From NCBI RefSeq assembly GCF_963678635.1, contig NC_087067.1, positions 44,059,829-44,123,828 on the forward strand: 64,000 nucleotides of DNA, read 5' to 3'. Under the pieces are notes generated by a model. The model saw only the letters and a program-made list of their open reading frames with translations. It was not told the origin of the DNA and searched no databases. The position numbers and the translations under genes were made by a program. Shown in pieces: positions 24,871-64,000 of this stretch (the first letter of the stretch is position 1; the number at the start of each line of letters is the position of its first letter). The DNA is from Symsagittifera roscoffensis (taxonomy: Eukaryota > Xenacoelomorpha > Acoela > Convolutidae).

Positions 24871-25679
24871 AGAATTTCTTCTCTGTACCGAAGCCTTAAC
24901 CATTCAAGTTTTCTTTTGATATATTCGTAATCAAATAAGAGTAGCTCTGTTCTACTTTAAAAAACGTATGTTTTTTTAGGAATGATACACCCATTCTGAT
25001 ATTTCAAACTAGGAAACATAACCAGAAGGTCGTTTGCTTCAGAATTTCATTACTCAGTTTGCCTTGCATTCCATTAGTATACAATTACTTTTCGGGCTAC
25101 CGTCATTTGGATTTTGATTAATGGTTTTTTGATTGATTTGAAATCCATGACCTAGCATTTTTGTAGTCGAATTTGTGTCTCTGTCAAAGGCTTCTTATAC
25201 AAAACTTCTTTTGCTTCTGTGTTCATTTTTTTCATTGCATTTAGGGGTAGTTACTTGCAATAGCGCTTTTGTTCGAAGGCGCCTCAGTTTTATTGAGTTG
25301 ACTAACGGTATTCGCATTTTGTTCTATTTTTGTTAAGGAACTATTGCGTAGGGTGTTTTTTTCACCCAATGTTGACTGCCTCAATTAAATTTTATAGAGG
25401 GTCAAGTGTGTTATCATTTAAAGCCAAGCCTTGTTGGTTTGGTAGTAATTCGATTCTAAAAAAATAGTAAACTGTCTATGTTCAGAAAAAAGGTCTAATC
25501 TTTTCCGATTTTCATACCAATTAACAATAATTGATGACAGTTAGCTCAATTTATTTGTATTACAATTTTTACGTAAGCAATATTTATCTCTCACTCTGCA
25601 GTTTATTACTTAATTTAATCGCCCTTCCCAAAAAATAGCTGAAACTTAAGAGAAAAACTTTTTGAATTTTTTTCGAATT

Positions 25680-25745
25680 TCTTGTAGTCGGAACATTCTG
25701 TGCTACTTGCGCAGCAGCTTATTATCCTTGTTACTCGTAAAAAGC
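25680..25745 (+). repeat. Short dispersed repeat (inverse at 27190-27260, relative at 10435-10500)
   Basis: gtcggaacattctgtgctac then ttgcgcag and tatccttgtt. The reverse complement occurs at 27190-27260 (gcgcaagtagcacataatgt then tccgacc), and a diverged direct copy at 10440 (gagtccgagcatttctgtgc). Confidence 0.6.
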
Positions 25746-26024
25746 ATAACTGTTATTTGGCGAATCTTCATTATCAACAAATTCGCCAAGTTATTTGCAG
25801 TGAAAACTCGAATAAGTTATTTTTGGGTTAAACCCTTTTTTAAGTGTAATCTGGTTAGAGTGGGTAAATGTCACCGGGTTGGGTAAAGTATCGCAGAGCT
25901 AGGGAGTCTTTAAGTTCTTGAAGTGATACCTGAAATTAGAGGAAAATCCTTGTATAATTTTTTATTGCCTAGCTCGTATACTTTTTGATCTGGCTGATTA
26001 TTGTCAGAGCCAGTTTGTTGATTT

Positions 26025-26100
26025 TCTTATAGCGGCGCCTCCTTAAAATCTTAGCCGTTGAGTTTTTTATAGCGGCTTCTCCTTAAAATCTAAGCGTCAC
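26025..26100 (+). repeat. Tandem duplication, ~40-bp unit x2
   Basis: ttatagcggcgcctccttaaaat and ttatagcggcttctccttaaaat, each followed by ct.agc. Confidence 0.85.
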
Positions 26101-27484
26101 ACAACATCAAAAATGCTGCTTTTATTGAATTCTCAAGGGCCATAAGCGTCATCAATTCTCTGTGGTTTCATTGGTTGACCGAATTTAAGTCTCTTTGTTT
26201 CACCAGACTTGACTATAATTTTATTACTACCAACAACATCCCAATTTAAAATGTTCTCTTCATTTTCCAAGCGTCTCTATTTTCCGCTTTCAGAGTATTG
26301 TAACATTTTATGAAGATTATTTTCTTTTTCCTTAACATGTATATTCAGACACGGCGCCTAAGATTAAGTCCTTATCGTCTACTTTCTGGTGACATTGTAA
26401 AAATTGTTGTTTTAATTAGCAAATTGATAACGTTTTCATTTTTAATTTGAATTTCTATACAACATTTTATATCTAAATCTACAATTTATTTGACGGTTTT
26501 GCAGTTCAGCTAACTTTTTTTTCGTATGGGCCTATTATATATATTTTCTGAAATTAGTGGTGACATTCCATCTTTTTTTTGCATAAAAACCTGAGTAAAC
26601 GAATGCAGTTTAAGTTGCTCAGAATGCTTATGAGAAACAATGCAAATGTCTGATCTTTATACCAGATAATTTGAATGCAGAGTTTGAATAGCTATAATGA
26701 GTGTGTTTTCATCAGTCTTAATCAGCTTTGATCTGTAGAACTCAGCAATTAATGAGCGAAAAATGCATCTTAAATCGGAGTATTCGAAGGTTTATGGTAT
26801 CAAAATTTGTCTTATTTATAAAAATTTACCACAACTTATTATCTTACAGTGTTCTTTTTTCTTTTGCAAAGACTTCTCTCGCAAGCCTCGGGTGACTGAT
26901 CATTTTTTAAGGCTCCATTCAAGTCATATTGCCTTTTTGATTTTGCAGATTTTAATGAGGTTCCTTGTTCCATTGTATTATTTTGAAAAGATCAGCTCTT
27001 AATCCATGCCTGGGAAGTTTGTATGCTCTTACGGCAGCTTCGCCTTTATCTGCAAGTTTGAAAACACTTTTTGGTTATTCTGATTTTTAAATTAGTGCTA
27101 GTCATTTTACATAAAAACCAGATGCGATGGTGGGAAGACGTTAACATTAAATCAAAAATTAGTAAACGAGTTTAAATGGAAGAACTTTTTTTGATAAAAA
27201 TTTTAATAAGGATAGCCGGTTACTGCGCAAGTAGCACATAATGTTCCGACCATAGTTTTTAAAAAAATCTACGATTTTTTTTGAAATTAGTGTAGTTTTT
27301 ATGCGTAGTGGTGATATAAGGCTCTGATCTATAAATTTAAAGTAGGAATATTCGATAGTCATAGTAATATAGGCAAACAGGATATTAGTTTTTGAAGAAG
27401 AATGACAAAAAATATCTCCAAAAACTAATTATAAATGTAAGTATAATTAAGCTATTGTAAACGACCTAAGTTAAGCTTAAATAA

Positions 27485-27690
27485 GCGTGCTCGCTCGCTT
27501 TACTTGCTCGGATTTATACGAAAAATCAAAAGCTTCAAACCAGTTTTTCTCGACACTGGGTAAACTTTTTCGAAATTTTTAAATGTCATTCGAATCACGA
27601 CTGAAAGGGCTTTAATATGATATATCACAACTCTCTCTGATGATTATTCGTGGTAGCTGATTTTGCGTGGAAAACAAAATCAAATGAAAA
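27485..27690 (+). repeat. Dispersed repeat, copy 2 (partner at 15050)
   Basis: cgctttacttgctcggattt, cagtttttctcgacact, cgaatcacgactgaaagggc, tttaatatgatatatcacaac and ctgattttgcgtggaaaac. Roughly 80-85 percent identical by eye. Confidence 0.75.
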
Positions 27691-28129
27691 ACTAAAGCAC
27701 ACCCGAATACAAAGTTCCTCCCCATTTTTCAAATGGTCGGAACAATGCAATAAGTAAATACAACATGCACATACAATTGAATCTTTCACACCAATCGCAA
27801 GAAGTTAACATTAGTTTGAAAAGTGAAAAAGCTTTTTCATTGCAGTCTGAAATTAAGCAGACGTGTTTTTCTCGCTTTTCGGGAAGTTAATATCCTCCTC
27901 CTTAAAGCAGTTTGGAGGCGTTGGTGAAGGGAAGTTTTTAACTTGAGCTAGGAAATCTTGTTGAAAGTACTTTAAGAATTAAAATCACGGCTAAAAGGGT
28001 TTTACGACTCCCTAAAGACTTTTTGAGATGCTTGACATTGTATGAAAAATAACGACCTCCGCCTTAGTTACTTCACAATCTGTCACTTCGTGATCTGTGA
28101 TAGTGATGAAACCACCAGCGGATTTGGGA

Positions 28130-28508
28130 GGGCTGACGCCCCCCCCCCCATCAGGGATTCGACCCCTGCCGACCCAAAGGGCCCCCTGTATACTATTTTG
28201 AGATACCCATTTTTGGCTGACTGGCCCCAAATTTTTTCTAATGGCGCTTTTGGCGCCAATATATACTTAATTTTCAGGGGAAGCGCGTGCCGAAAAAACG
28301 CGATTTTTTGGGCAAAATTTTCGAAATAAGTGCCTAAAAACGCCTTTTTTGGCCTGTTTTTATCAAAGTGGATGCGGCACAGAAAATTTATTCAGAATAG
28401 GGTCTTAATAGTGATTTGTAAGAGCTCGGAAAATCAATTTGGTCGGCCTAAAAAAGGGTCGACAAAATTGTCAATTTTTTTTTCGAAAATCCTGTATCTG
28501 TCCCTGCT
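28130..28508. mobile_element. MITE, deletion derivative of the 40118 transposon
   Basis: Contains gggattcgacccctgccgac, the ggcgcttttggcgcc palindrome, gggaagcgcgtgcc, and the right end ggtcgacaaaattg...gaaaatcctgtatctgtccctg. The termini are altered and I could not find a convincing target-site duplication. Confidence 0.65.
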
Positions 28509-28699
28509 GGAAAAATTGAAATGGATTGCGATCCAGTGGATTTGTTCTTATTAATGCTTACAACTTTTAATTTATTTCTCCGCCTTTTGTTTGGGTCCAG
28601 TTGGTTGAAGTGAATCTGATTCTCAAAAAAAAGTCGTGTGGGCATTTTTTTGTGAAATTTTGAATTGTTTTTGATAACTTTTTTCTTAGTTCTCTGTAT

Positions 28700-29330
28700 G
28701 TGCGTGTTTTTCTTTTTGCCAAGCATTGAAGCTGGACATGTTTTGAGCTAATAGAAGATTATAGTTTGATATTTTTGAAATACTGAATAGGATGTTTTAA
28801 TTTTTCTTTCCTTTTTTGTGTTAATTTTCTCTCTTATGTGAGTGCGTGATTGTCTTTCATTTTGCGAAGCTTTTGAGCTAAACGGAAATTTTTTGTTTGA
28901 TATGTTTAGAATACTGAATCAGTTGTCTTCATTTTTTCTTTCTTACTTTCCTTGTTGTTTTTTTCTCTCTTTTGTGAGTGCGTGATTAACTTTTGTGTTC
29001 AGCTCAACATGTTTTGAGCTAATATGAAAATTTTAGTACGATTTGTTCAAAATACTGAATCGTTTTTTTTAATGTCTTTCTTCTCTTTTTTTTTGCTTAT
29101 TTTTCTTTTCTCTCTTTTGTGAGTGCGTAGCTTTCGGGGGGTAGGAAACTAGACGACAATCAAATTTTTCTTAATCGTCTAAATGCACAAAGAGTTATTG
29201 TCAAAATTCCATTTTATTACGGTCGTCTAAATTGATTGTCGTCTGATTTCGTAGCCCCCCCCCCCATAGCTTTCATTTTGCGAAACATAAATCTCGACAT
29301 GTTTTGGACTACGTAATTAGGTAAAATGGT
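28700..29330 (+). repeat. ~130-bp tandem repeat, about four decayed units
   Basis: Each unit has acatgttttgagctaat, gtttgat..gtt.a.aatactgaat, T-rich sequence, and tctctcttttgtgagtgcgt. The last unit is split by the MITE at 29136-29266. Confidence 0.75.
29136..29266. mobile_element. 131-bp MITE inserted in a tandem repeat
   Basis: Inverted ends of about 30 bp: gggggtaggaaactagacga then caatcaaattt, mirrored by aaattgattgtcgtctgatt then tcgtagccccc. Flanked by TAGCTTTC at 29128-29135 and 29267-29274. It interrupts the ~130-bp tandem array at 28700-29330, so it inserted after that array formed. Confidence 0.8.
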
Positions 29331-29334
29331 TAAA

Positions 29335-32300
29335 TTTGGCCTTTGATTTTATCCTTGAGTGACTTATCAAAGCACTAAAATTACGCTTATTTAACGGTTG
29401 TTTTCTCTGATAAGTTGTTGCTTTAAATGCTTCCGGCTTTAAGCTTTAAATGCTTCCGGTTCAACATTGGTGATATTTAGACGGCTTAAGTGTTTGAGTT
29501 AAATGAGTTGTTGGCTATGTGTTACAAAGCTCTTCACTGGCTTTGTCGAAACTTAAACTAATCCAAACTGTTGCCTTGTTGGATACGCTCTAGTGGTTTT
29601 GATTGATAATAGACGTAGACTATTTATTTGTTCTTTTTCTATGAAGCTGAACTGGTACAAGGTGGTTTCCCAGCGGGAAGTTTCCGTTTTGGATATACAT
29701 TAGGTTGGAATTTTTGCATTAGTATATGCGTAGCTTACAAGAATGTCGGTAGTTTTGTGTCGCTAGCCTCAGGTTTCGCCATTTTTTGTACCTACATCTA
29801 ACTACTCATGCAAAATATTCGCTCGTATAATATATCTTAAGCAACATCCGAGGAGTCACGTTTCAGTGTTTCGGACAGCGGGAAAATGTGCAAGTTCCCG
29901 ATGTGACTAGCGTTTAAAGTCATTATTTTCAGGCTAGGTTTCTGTTAGGTTCTTCTGGGACTTGAATATTGAAAATGATATTTTGAATACTTCTGTCGTT
30001 TCGATAGGCTAGATTTCGAAGTGTTTTTCTGCTAAGCACATGTAGAATCCAATTAAAACGCAAGTCAGAGCCCCTACCGTGTAATTTGAATCTGCGCTTT
30101 TCCTTGCTTTCACTCTTTGTTTTCATAACTGATAAATCCCGCGTCCCCTAATGCAATTTCCGCTCTGCTGAAATGCGACGCAAAATAGCTCATTTTTGTG
30201 TAGTTGGTATGAAAATTAATCGCTGCTTTAATCCATTTCCAGTTTATTTTTATATGACTGATGTAGTTTTGCAATCAAATAAGAAGGGCTGTCCTTAGCG
30301 ATCAGTCTGAAGCGATAAACCACCCTCGGTGAAGAATACTAATTGGATTGTAACAGACTTGTTACGGACGCGCTGGCAAATTCTATCCCTACAGTTATAT
30401 TTTATCCTTGAAGACTTTCCATTATTTTTTTTGTTATTGAAGGGACTTTGTTTTGACCTTTCAACGTCAACATAAATGGCAGAAGACATTTGATCTTGCG
30501 CAACTAATTGAAGAACTAATTTTAGCGGCTTTGTTCGCGCCAATTTGATTTCAATTAGTGATTGTGATTTCCTGTTTCAATCCTTTTTAGGAACTGCTAT
30601 TATTGCCCATTTTTCCTGCATTCTTAGGGCCGCACAAATTACTCAACCCAATATCAAAGTCAGCGGAAAGCGAAGCACTGGTTACCTCCTGTGTACATCC
30701 TTTCCTAGTTTTATTCACTCACTTTGGCTATTTTCTGTTGATCAATTTTTACCAACATTTTAATCTTTTCTTACCTTGACACCTTATATATTCTCCAGTT
30801 TTTCTTGCATTTTTTCATGTCACTTTTTGTGAAGTAAAGAAAGACACTTTTCGAACTCTGCTAGCATCATAAATGAAAGTTAGCACACAATTGTTGTCTT
30901 ATCAATTGAAAAAAAAGTTGAAATTATAAATTATTTCGTTACATTGCTTGTGAAAATTGTCAGCCGTATTTGCTTGTAATGTAACAGACGTAGTAATAAA
31001 TAGATAAAAGAAACATGTAAAAAATCGGTTTGTTTGTTAAGTCTGACTGTCACGCGAATTATTTTTACCGATTTTAAATTAAGATTAAGACGAAATACAA
31101 GCAATTACTGTTTTTAGATGATTAAAAACCATCGAAAAACAGTAAGAAGGTTCTTAACTTTTTTTAGCTCCGCCATTCCAAATTTTACAATTTTTGAAGC
31201 CCACTTGACGTTTTAGTCGATTTGATTTTCACTGCTTGAAAAAGTCGAGTTAAAATCATTGGTAAAAATAAAACAATTTTCACTGTTTCTAAGGGGGTTG
31301 GCTCATTTGTCGCTCTGCGATTTGACTAGCTGCATGTTTTGAAGCAGATTGATTCTTACATTGATTTCTGTCAAGTTTGTTTTTAACCGCGGTTCTCAAG
31401 TTCTCATTATAAGAAGAAAAAATAAAGTTCAAATACGATATCTTCGTCTCACATTTGCTATATAATTGATTATTTTTCAAATGCATTTTCTCTTCAAATA
31501 CAGTATTTGAAGCAGTGTTTGAAGGCATACGGACAGCCTTCTTTCACCGTTTAATCTGCGCTCAGTATTTTATTTTAGTATTTTTTTACCCAAAATATAA
31601 AATAAGTTCAGTCTTTGTCCCGCTGAACAGTCATTTGGCCCACTAAAAAAAACTGTTCCCTATTATTACGGTTTTTCGAGGGTGAAGAGCCCACGGGTCA
31701 ACAATATCAATCATATAAAAAATCTCAGTTCAGCGATGGTGGTTTAACAGCGGAGAAGTGGCTAAGTGTTCCAAGGAATTCCACCAAATCCCTCTATTTA
31801 AGAACTTAATCCATTCATTGGCCACTTTCTTTTTGCTCTAATTCGGCCTCTGCTGTAGATGGTATTAAATACAGAGGCTTTGACACACAGACTCTTCAGT
31901 TTGACTTTTCTTACCGCCCTTTAAACTCTCAAGCAGTCGAGGCTTGAGCTCAAATTTGAGCTAGAATTAATTGAGAGCGCTTCTGATTACATTAAAGGCT
32001 AATGGTTTTTTGATTTGCAGCAGATTTTTCCCGCTTTTGATTGACGTTGAAATTATTGTTTGTCTGCGTTATAGAAAAAATGATTTGCTCGTTTGTTCTA
32101 GCCATTATACAACAGAAATGTTTGTTATACCATTTTCCTCATTTCTGACTGGGAATTAACTGTTGTTTGTTACACCTGCCTGTTATTTGTAATACTTGAA
32201 CCTGATTGTATCTCTAAGCCGACGGTCGATTAAATTCGCTGGATTTGTGTTGTATTGCTCTCGATTTTTGTTTAAAAAGTGTTGTCCATGTTAACATTTT

Positions 32301-32348
32301 ACGATACCTGAGAGCTTTGATAGTTGCTTTGATTGAAACTTTAATCAT
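29335..32348. other. Upstream flank of PKG
   Basis: No gene recognised. Must hold the promoter or 5' UTR of the exon 1 transcript if this is the first exon, but I see no convincing core promoter. Frame 31289-31528 on the - strand is polar and protein-like but unsupported. Confidence 0.5.
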
Positions 32349-60479
<28,131 letters not shown>

Positions 60480-61014
60480 ATTAGTCCCCCCAGTTCCACC
60501 CAAGTTCAAATCTAGTCTACATGAACACGGGCCATATTATTACCCACAAAGTTTCTATCTCTAGTCAACAAATCTATCCGAAACGAACTTTCACCAAAGT
60601 AGTCAGTCGAAAGAACGAGCAGGAAACAGAATCGACATTTTAGGAGAAACTCATTATTTGAAGTTTAAAATTGCACAATTTCGGTGCTCTTTTCTAATTG
60701 ATTCAAACTTAATCTGTATTCTCGTTTTCAATCAAATGGTTCGAAATTAACTTGTACATAAAATGCTTTCATCTTTCGCGGTCTTTGCACTGAATTTAAA
60801 CTCACTTCTACAGTTCGAAAACCTGAGTCGATTATAGACTCCAGGCTTCACTGGGTTGACGAAAATAGGAAAAAAGAATATTTCATCTGGTATGTTTTTG
60901 ATAGCATTACAAATTGACGAGCCATATAAGAAGTAGAGCCTCACAGTAGACATTAGATGCTCCTACTGGTCTTTGAATATTGCACTTGATATCAAGTAAA
61001 CATATTTGTGAGCA

Positions 61015-61020
61015 AATAAA
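61015..61020 (+). terminator. Candidate PKG poly(A) signal AATAAA
   Basis: First canonical AATAAA after the PKG stop codon (about 535 nt downstream). It would give a 3' UTR of roughly 60480-61040. Chosen only by position; a second AATAAA at 61882 sits in the duplicated last exon and could serve a longer transcript. Confidence 0.5.
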
Positions 61021-61559
61021 TTCAATTTCGAAAAAAAAATTATATTTGAAATCACATAAAAAAAATTTAAAAACATCTGATTGTGTTTGGCTGAGTATTT
61101 GGGTATTCACATGAAACGCTAAGAAAGCTCAATTAAATTACATGCCATGTTATATACTATACTAGTCGCAAAAAGGAATTTAGAAAAACTACGATTAAAA
61201 AAAAAAACGAGAAAGTTTTCATCACAATGAGGAAATTTCCAGATGAAAAAACTGTTTCAAACTCAAAATTTACCAATTTTTGTGCCGTTTATAGGGTCGC
61301 GGGACCAGTGAAGAAATATCCATCTAAATTTTGCGTAGATGTTTTGTTTTATTGAATGAAAAAAATCATGTCTCCAAGTGCGTTATTTTGTTACTTTTAA
61401 ACAAATTTCGACGATTCGTCATTTCCTAAAATAAGAAGATATTGAAGTTCTTGAACCAATCGAAGCACTTTGTTTTGACAATAGAAACAAGCAATCTAAG
61501 AATTTTTCCGCCTGTGATATAGCAGTTGATTTTTTTGGAAATTTGCGGAATTTTCTGGA

Positions 61560-61800
61560 AAATTTTTTAAATTCGCTCAGGCTCAAATTTATTTTTTTGC
61601 GGTTTGACTTTTGAAAAGTGAACTTTCTTGTTGACTTTCTTTTTAAGTTTCGAAAGTGGCAGTAAATTTACAAATTTTCCAGCGAAAAAATTTTTTAGTG
61701 ATCCAGTTTTTTCATATTGGTATGATTTCATCAAAAAAAGTGTAAATCCAAAAATTTTTTGAAAATTAAAGAGCTGTAGGGAGGTATATTTTTTCTTCGA
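61560..61800. mobile_element. MITE family 1 copy upstream of exon 12'
   Basis: tgcggtttgacttttgaaaag, gtttcgaaagtggcag, ttccagcgaaaaaatttt and gatccagttttttcatattgg match the family. Sits in the same position relative to exon 12' as the 59870 copy does to exon 12. Confidence 0.65.
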
Positions 61801-61835
61801 AATAAGTTACAACTTATTTTGGATGTGTTATTTAG

Positions 61836-61975
61836 ATTGCCTCGTCGTTAGATACCAGTAACTTCGATCGGTACGAGAACGAATAAAGCCTCGCCACTTC
61901 TAGACTAGTTCCCCAGTTCCATCCTACTTCAAATCTAGTCTACATGAACATAGGCAATGATATTACATTTTTGAT
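61836..61975 (+). pseudogene. Duplicate of PKG exon 12 plus 3' UTR (exon 12')
   Basis: The sequence attgcctcg...gataccagtaactt...gatcggtacgag repeats exon 12, and the following cagttcca...caaatctagtctacatgaaca repeats the start of its 3' UTR. The acceptor gtgttatttag is preserved. Read in the exon 11 frame it gives [16 protein letters not shown] and then TAA at 61884, so it would end the protein 16 residues earlier, without the GWDRDF tail. A MITE copy precedes both exon 12 and exon 12', so the duplicated unit appears to include intron sequence. It is either a decayed duplicate or an alternative last exon; sequence alone cannot decide. Confidence 0.8.
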
Positions 61976-61979
61976 TCTT

Positions 61980-64000
61980 TTGCAGATTCCTAATTTCAAA
62001 CTTGAATTTTAAGAAATTCCGCGAAACTCAAAATTGTACCTACTGTCTTAGGTAACTCTAACTATATCTTTTTTTGGAAGTGCAAATCATAAGATCTTCT
62101 TGAAATTCAAATGGCTTTAATACATGATTATTTTTTCAAATCAAAAATTATCAGAAAAATATTCGCTTTGTCTTGAAGGTCAAACTGTCATTTTTGTCAT
62201 GGCAGGCGAGCTTTCGAGTATAGTGCTGTATTGTTTATTTATTTCAGATCATTCGACTTCTGCAGGCTACGCGATTTTTTGGAAGCTGATTTGAAGGTTT
62301 ATATGTCGATACTTTTTCTTCTTACGGCGTTCTTTTTTTTCTTACAAACAGGTGTTCGAACAATTTACGAAAGTTTCTTTTGTTTTTCAACTCATTGACA
62401 TTTTTTCAGCTTGTTTTGACTATCTTTCATTTGAGTTTTCCAAATTGAAGTATCAATGCGAAAAAAGTACGACTATGTTGTTCGATGAAACTTGGGCATG
62501 CTAGTAATATAATGTTTTGTTTATTTGAAAACCAAGAAAAACATTAGCCATCTCTTTTCGCAGATCAATTAAATGCAAATGAAAAAATTATTTTTGAGTT
62601 TTGACATTTGATTGCGCTTGGATTAATTGTTGTTATTTCACAGGTTTTCAGCTTATTGGATGTCGGCTTCAATTCTGTCAGCTTATTTATCGATTTTTTT
62701 TCTTAAAGTTGTACTTATGCGATCGATAAGTCTCTTACACCAATATTGTCTGCTAAATTTCAACCGCACTAGAACCTTTTTGAAAACTTAAATCAATTCA
62801 AACAGCAAAAAATGCTTTTTTGTATTTTTAATAATTTTCTATCGGTTTTCCACTTCCGTCTTTAATAGTAACATTGTTCGAAGTTCTGTTTGCTAATTTT
62901 TTAACCGTCATGGTGCACTCATCCTATAATTGTTGTATCGCAAGTGGTGCGAAGCTCAGCTTCGCCTCTGTGTCAAAAACCATTCTCAAAATTCATAAAT
63001 CTTTAGTTATATTAGCCGATGATTAAAACGGTCGACGACAAATGATCCGTCACGTGGCTTAGAAGAAAGTTTTAGGGACACAAATGTATCAAAATTGGTG
63101 TCGTACCTTGTGTTTATTCAATAAGTTGAGTCAACCTGGTTTTTGCGGGTTATCGAAAAGACCATGTAATGTTCATTCAGATTTCATGCTTACATATAGT
63201 TCAATCTGGTTTGATTTCCTTATTCTACTTGACTTGCCTGTAGATGCAAATCATTTATTATCATCATCACCTGTGAGTGGTATACAGATATGATTATATC
63301 ATTTATACATAAATACACTGATTTGATAATTTAGTTTTGATACTTTGATTTTTTTGTGTTACACGATCAATGCATGGAAGGTTAGATAGTAAAGAAAGGT
63401 AGCAGTCCTTTGTTTTTCTGAAACTGATTTTTGGGAATTTTTTAGTTACAAAGCACGAAAAATATTATGACTAGCGCGTAGTGGGGAATACTTTGAGATG
63501 CGGTTGGTGTGTTTGCAATCCAATTATTTCAGATGTGGTAAACTGATTCCCATTAATTCCCGTTCAGCCGTGATTTACGTTGCAAAAAGCTCAAAAAAGA
63601 AATTACTTTATGCCATTTTTTAATGATTTTGTTTTTTTTGTTCAAATTAGTATTTTGTTTTTTTTTTTCTAATTTTTTTGTCGGATTAGCTGTTGGTAGA
63701 AAAATGTGTGTTACCTTTTCACCAACCAGATGTTTCTTACCATTAAAACAATAAGAGCTCATTTTTGAAAAAATTTCGAAACTTGCGTTTTCTTCCGATT
63801 CTCAAGACGGAGCTCATACTTCGTTTTTCAAACATAGTAAGCATTCAATACGCTCTTCAATTTTCGATTTTGGAAGAAAAAGTAGTTGTTAGAAACCTGT
63901 GACGTATATTTTGATTCGATGTTTTCACATGTCAAATTTATTTAAATATCCATCACCGATGTGTATCCATTTTCTCGAGTTTTGAAAATCGCTATTCTTG
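61980..64000. other. AT-rich downstream DNA
   Basis: No supported gene after the duplicated exon. One hairpin-ended repeat terminus at 62933. Open frames are short and low-complexity. Confidence 0.6.
62933..62973 (+). repeat. Hairpin-ended repeat terminus
   Basis: tgtatcgcaagtggtgcgaa then gctcagcttcgcctctgtgtc, essentially consensus with a full gcgaagc/gcttcgc stem. Confidence 0.55.

Overview
The window is eukaryotic, almost certainly from an invertebrate animal. It is AT-rich, has long introns with GT-AG boundaries plus one GC-AG, has AATAAA poly(A) signals, and is packed with short inverted-repeat transposons. Nothing prokaryotic is visible (no operons, ribosome binding sites or CRISPR). 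I cannot name the species from sequence alone.

Layout. About 1-32,300 has no gene I can support. It holds AT-rich DNA, short tandem duplications, several 8-bp-target-site MITEs, a 750-bp fold-back palindrome, tRNA-like fossils and a hairpin-ended repeat scattered through the window. From 32,349 to 60,479 on the + strand lies one 12-exon gene for a type-I-like cGMP-dependent protein kinase (PKG/foraging family). I reconstructed it exon by exon: all phases agree, the CDS is 2,268 nt and the predicted protein is 755 residues (coiled coil, pseudosubstrate, CNB-A, CNB-B, AGC kinase, C-terminal tail). Its coding exons have GC-rich codons in an AT-rich setting.

Nested inside the 12-kb first intron are (i) a probable four-exon gene on the same strand (33,351-38,930, poly(A) signal at 39,027) for a two-membrane-pass, cysteine-rich PLAC8-like protein, and (ii) a 2.4-kb DNA transposon (40,118-42,521) with an 8-bp target-site duplication and a broken FLYWCH/MULE-type transposase on the - strand. 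Its ends match the non-autonomous MITEs elsewhere in the window. Intron 3 carries a ~164-bp satellite with a five-monomer higher-order repeat. Introns 6-11 are filled with copies of a second MITE family.

Most interesting points: the second cyclic-nucleotide pocket of the kinase appears to have lost its key glycine, glutamate and arginine, while the first pocket is intact; the last kinase exon is duplicated 1.4 kb downstream with an intact splice acceptor and an earlier stop; the PLAC8-like domain is split across a nested gene; and a degraded master transposon sits in the same 64 kb as its own deletion derivatives.
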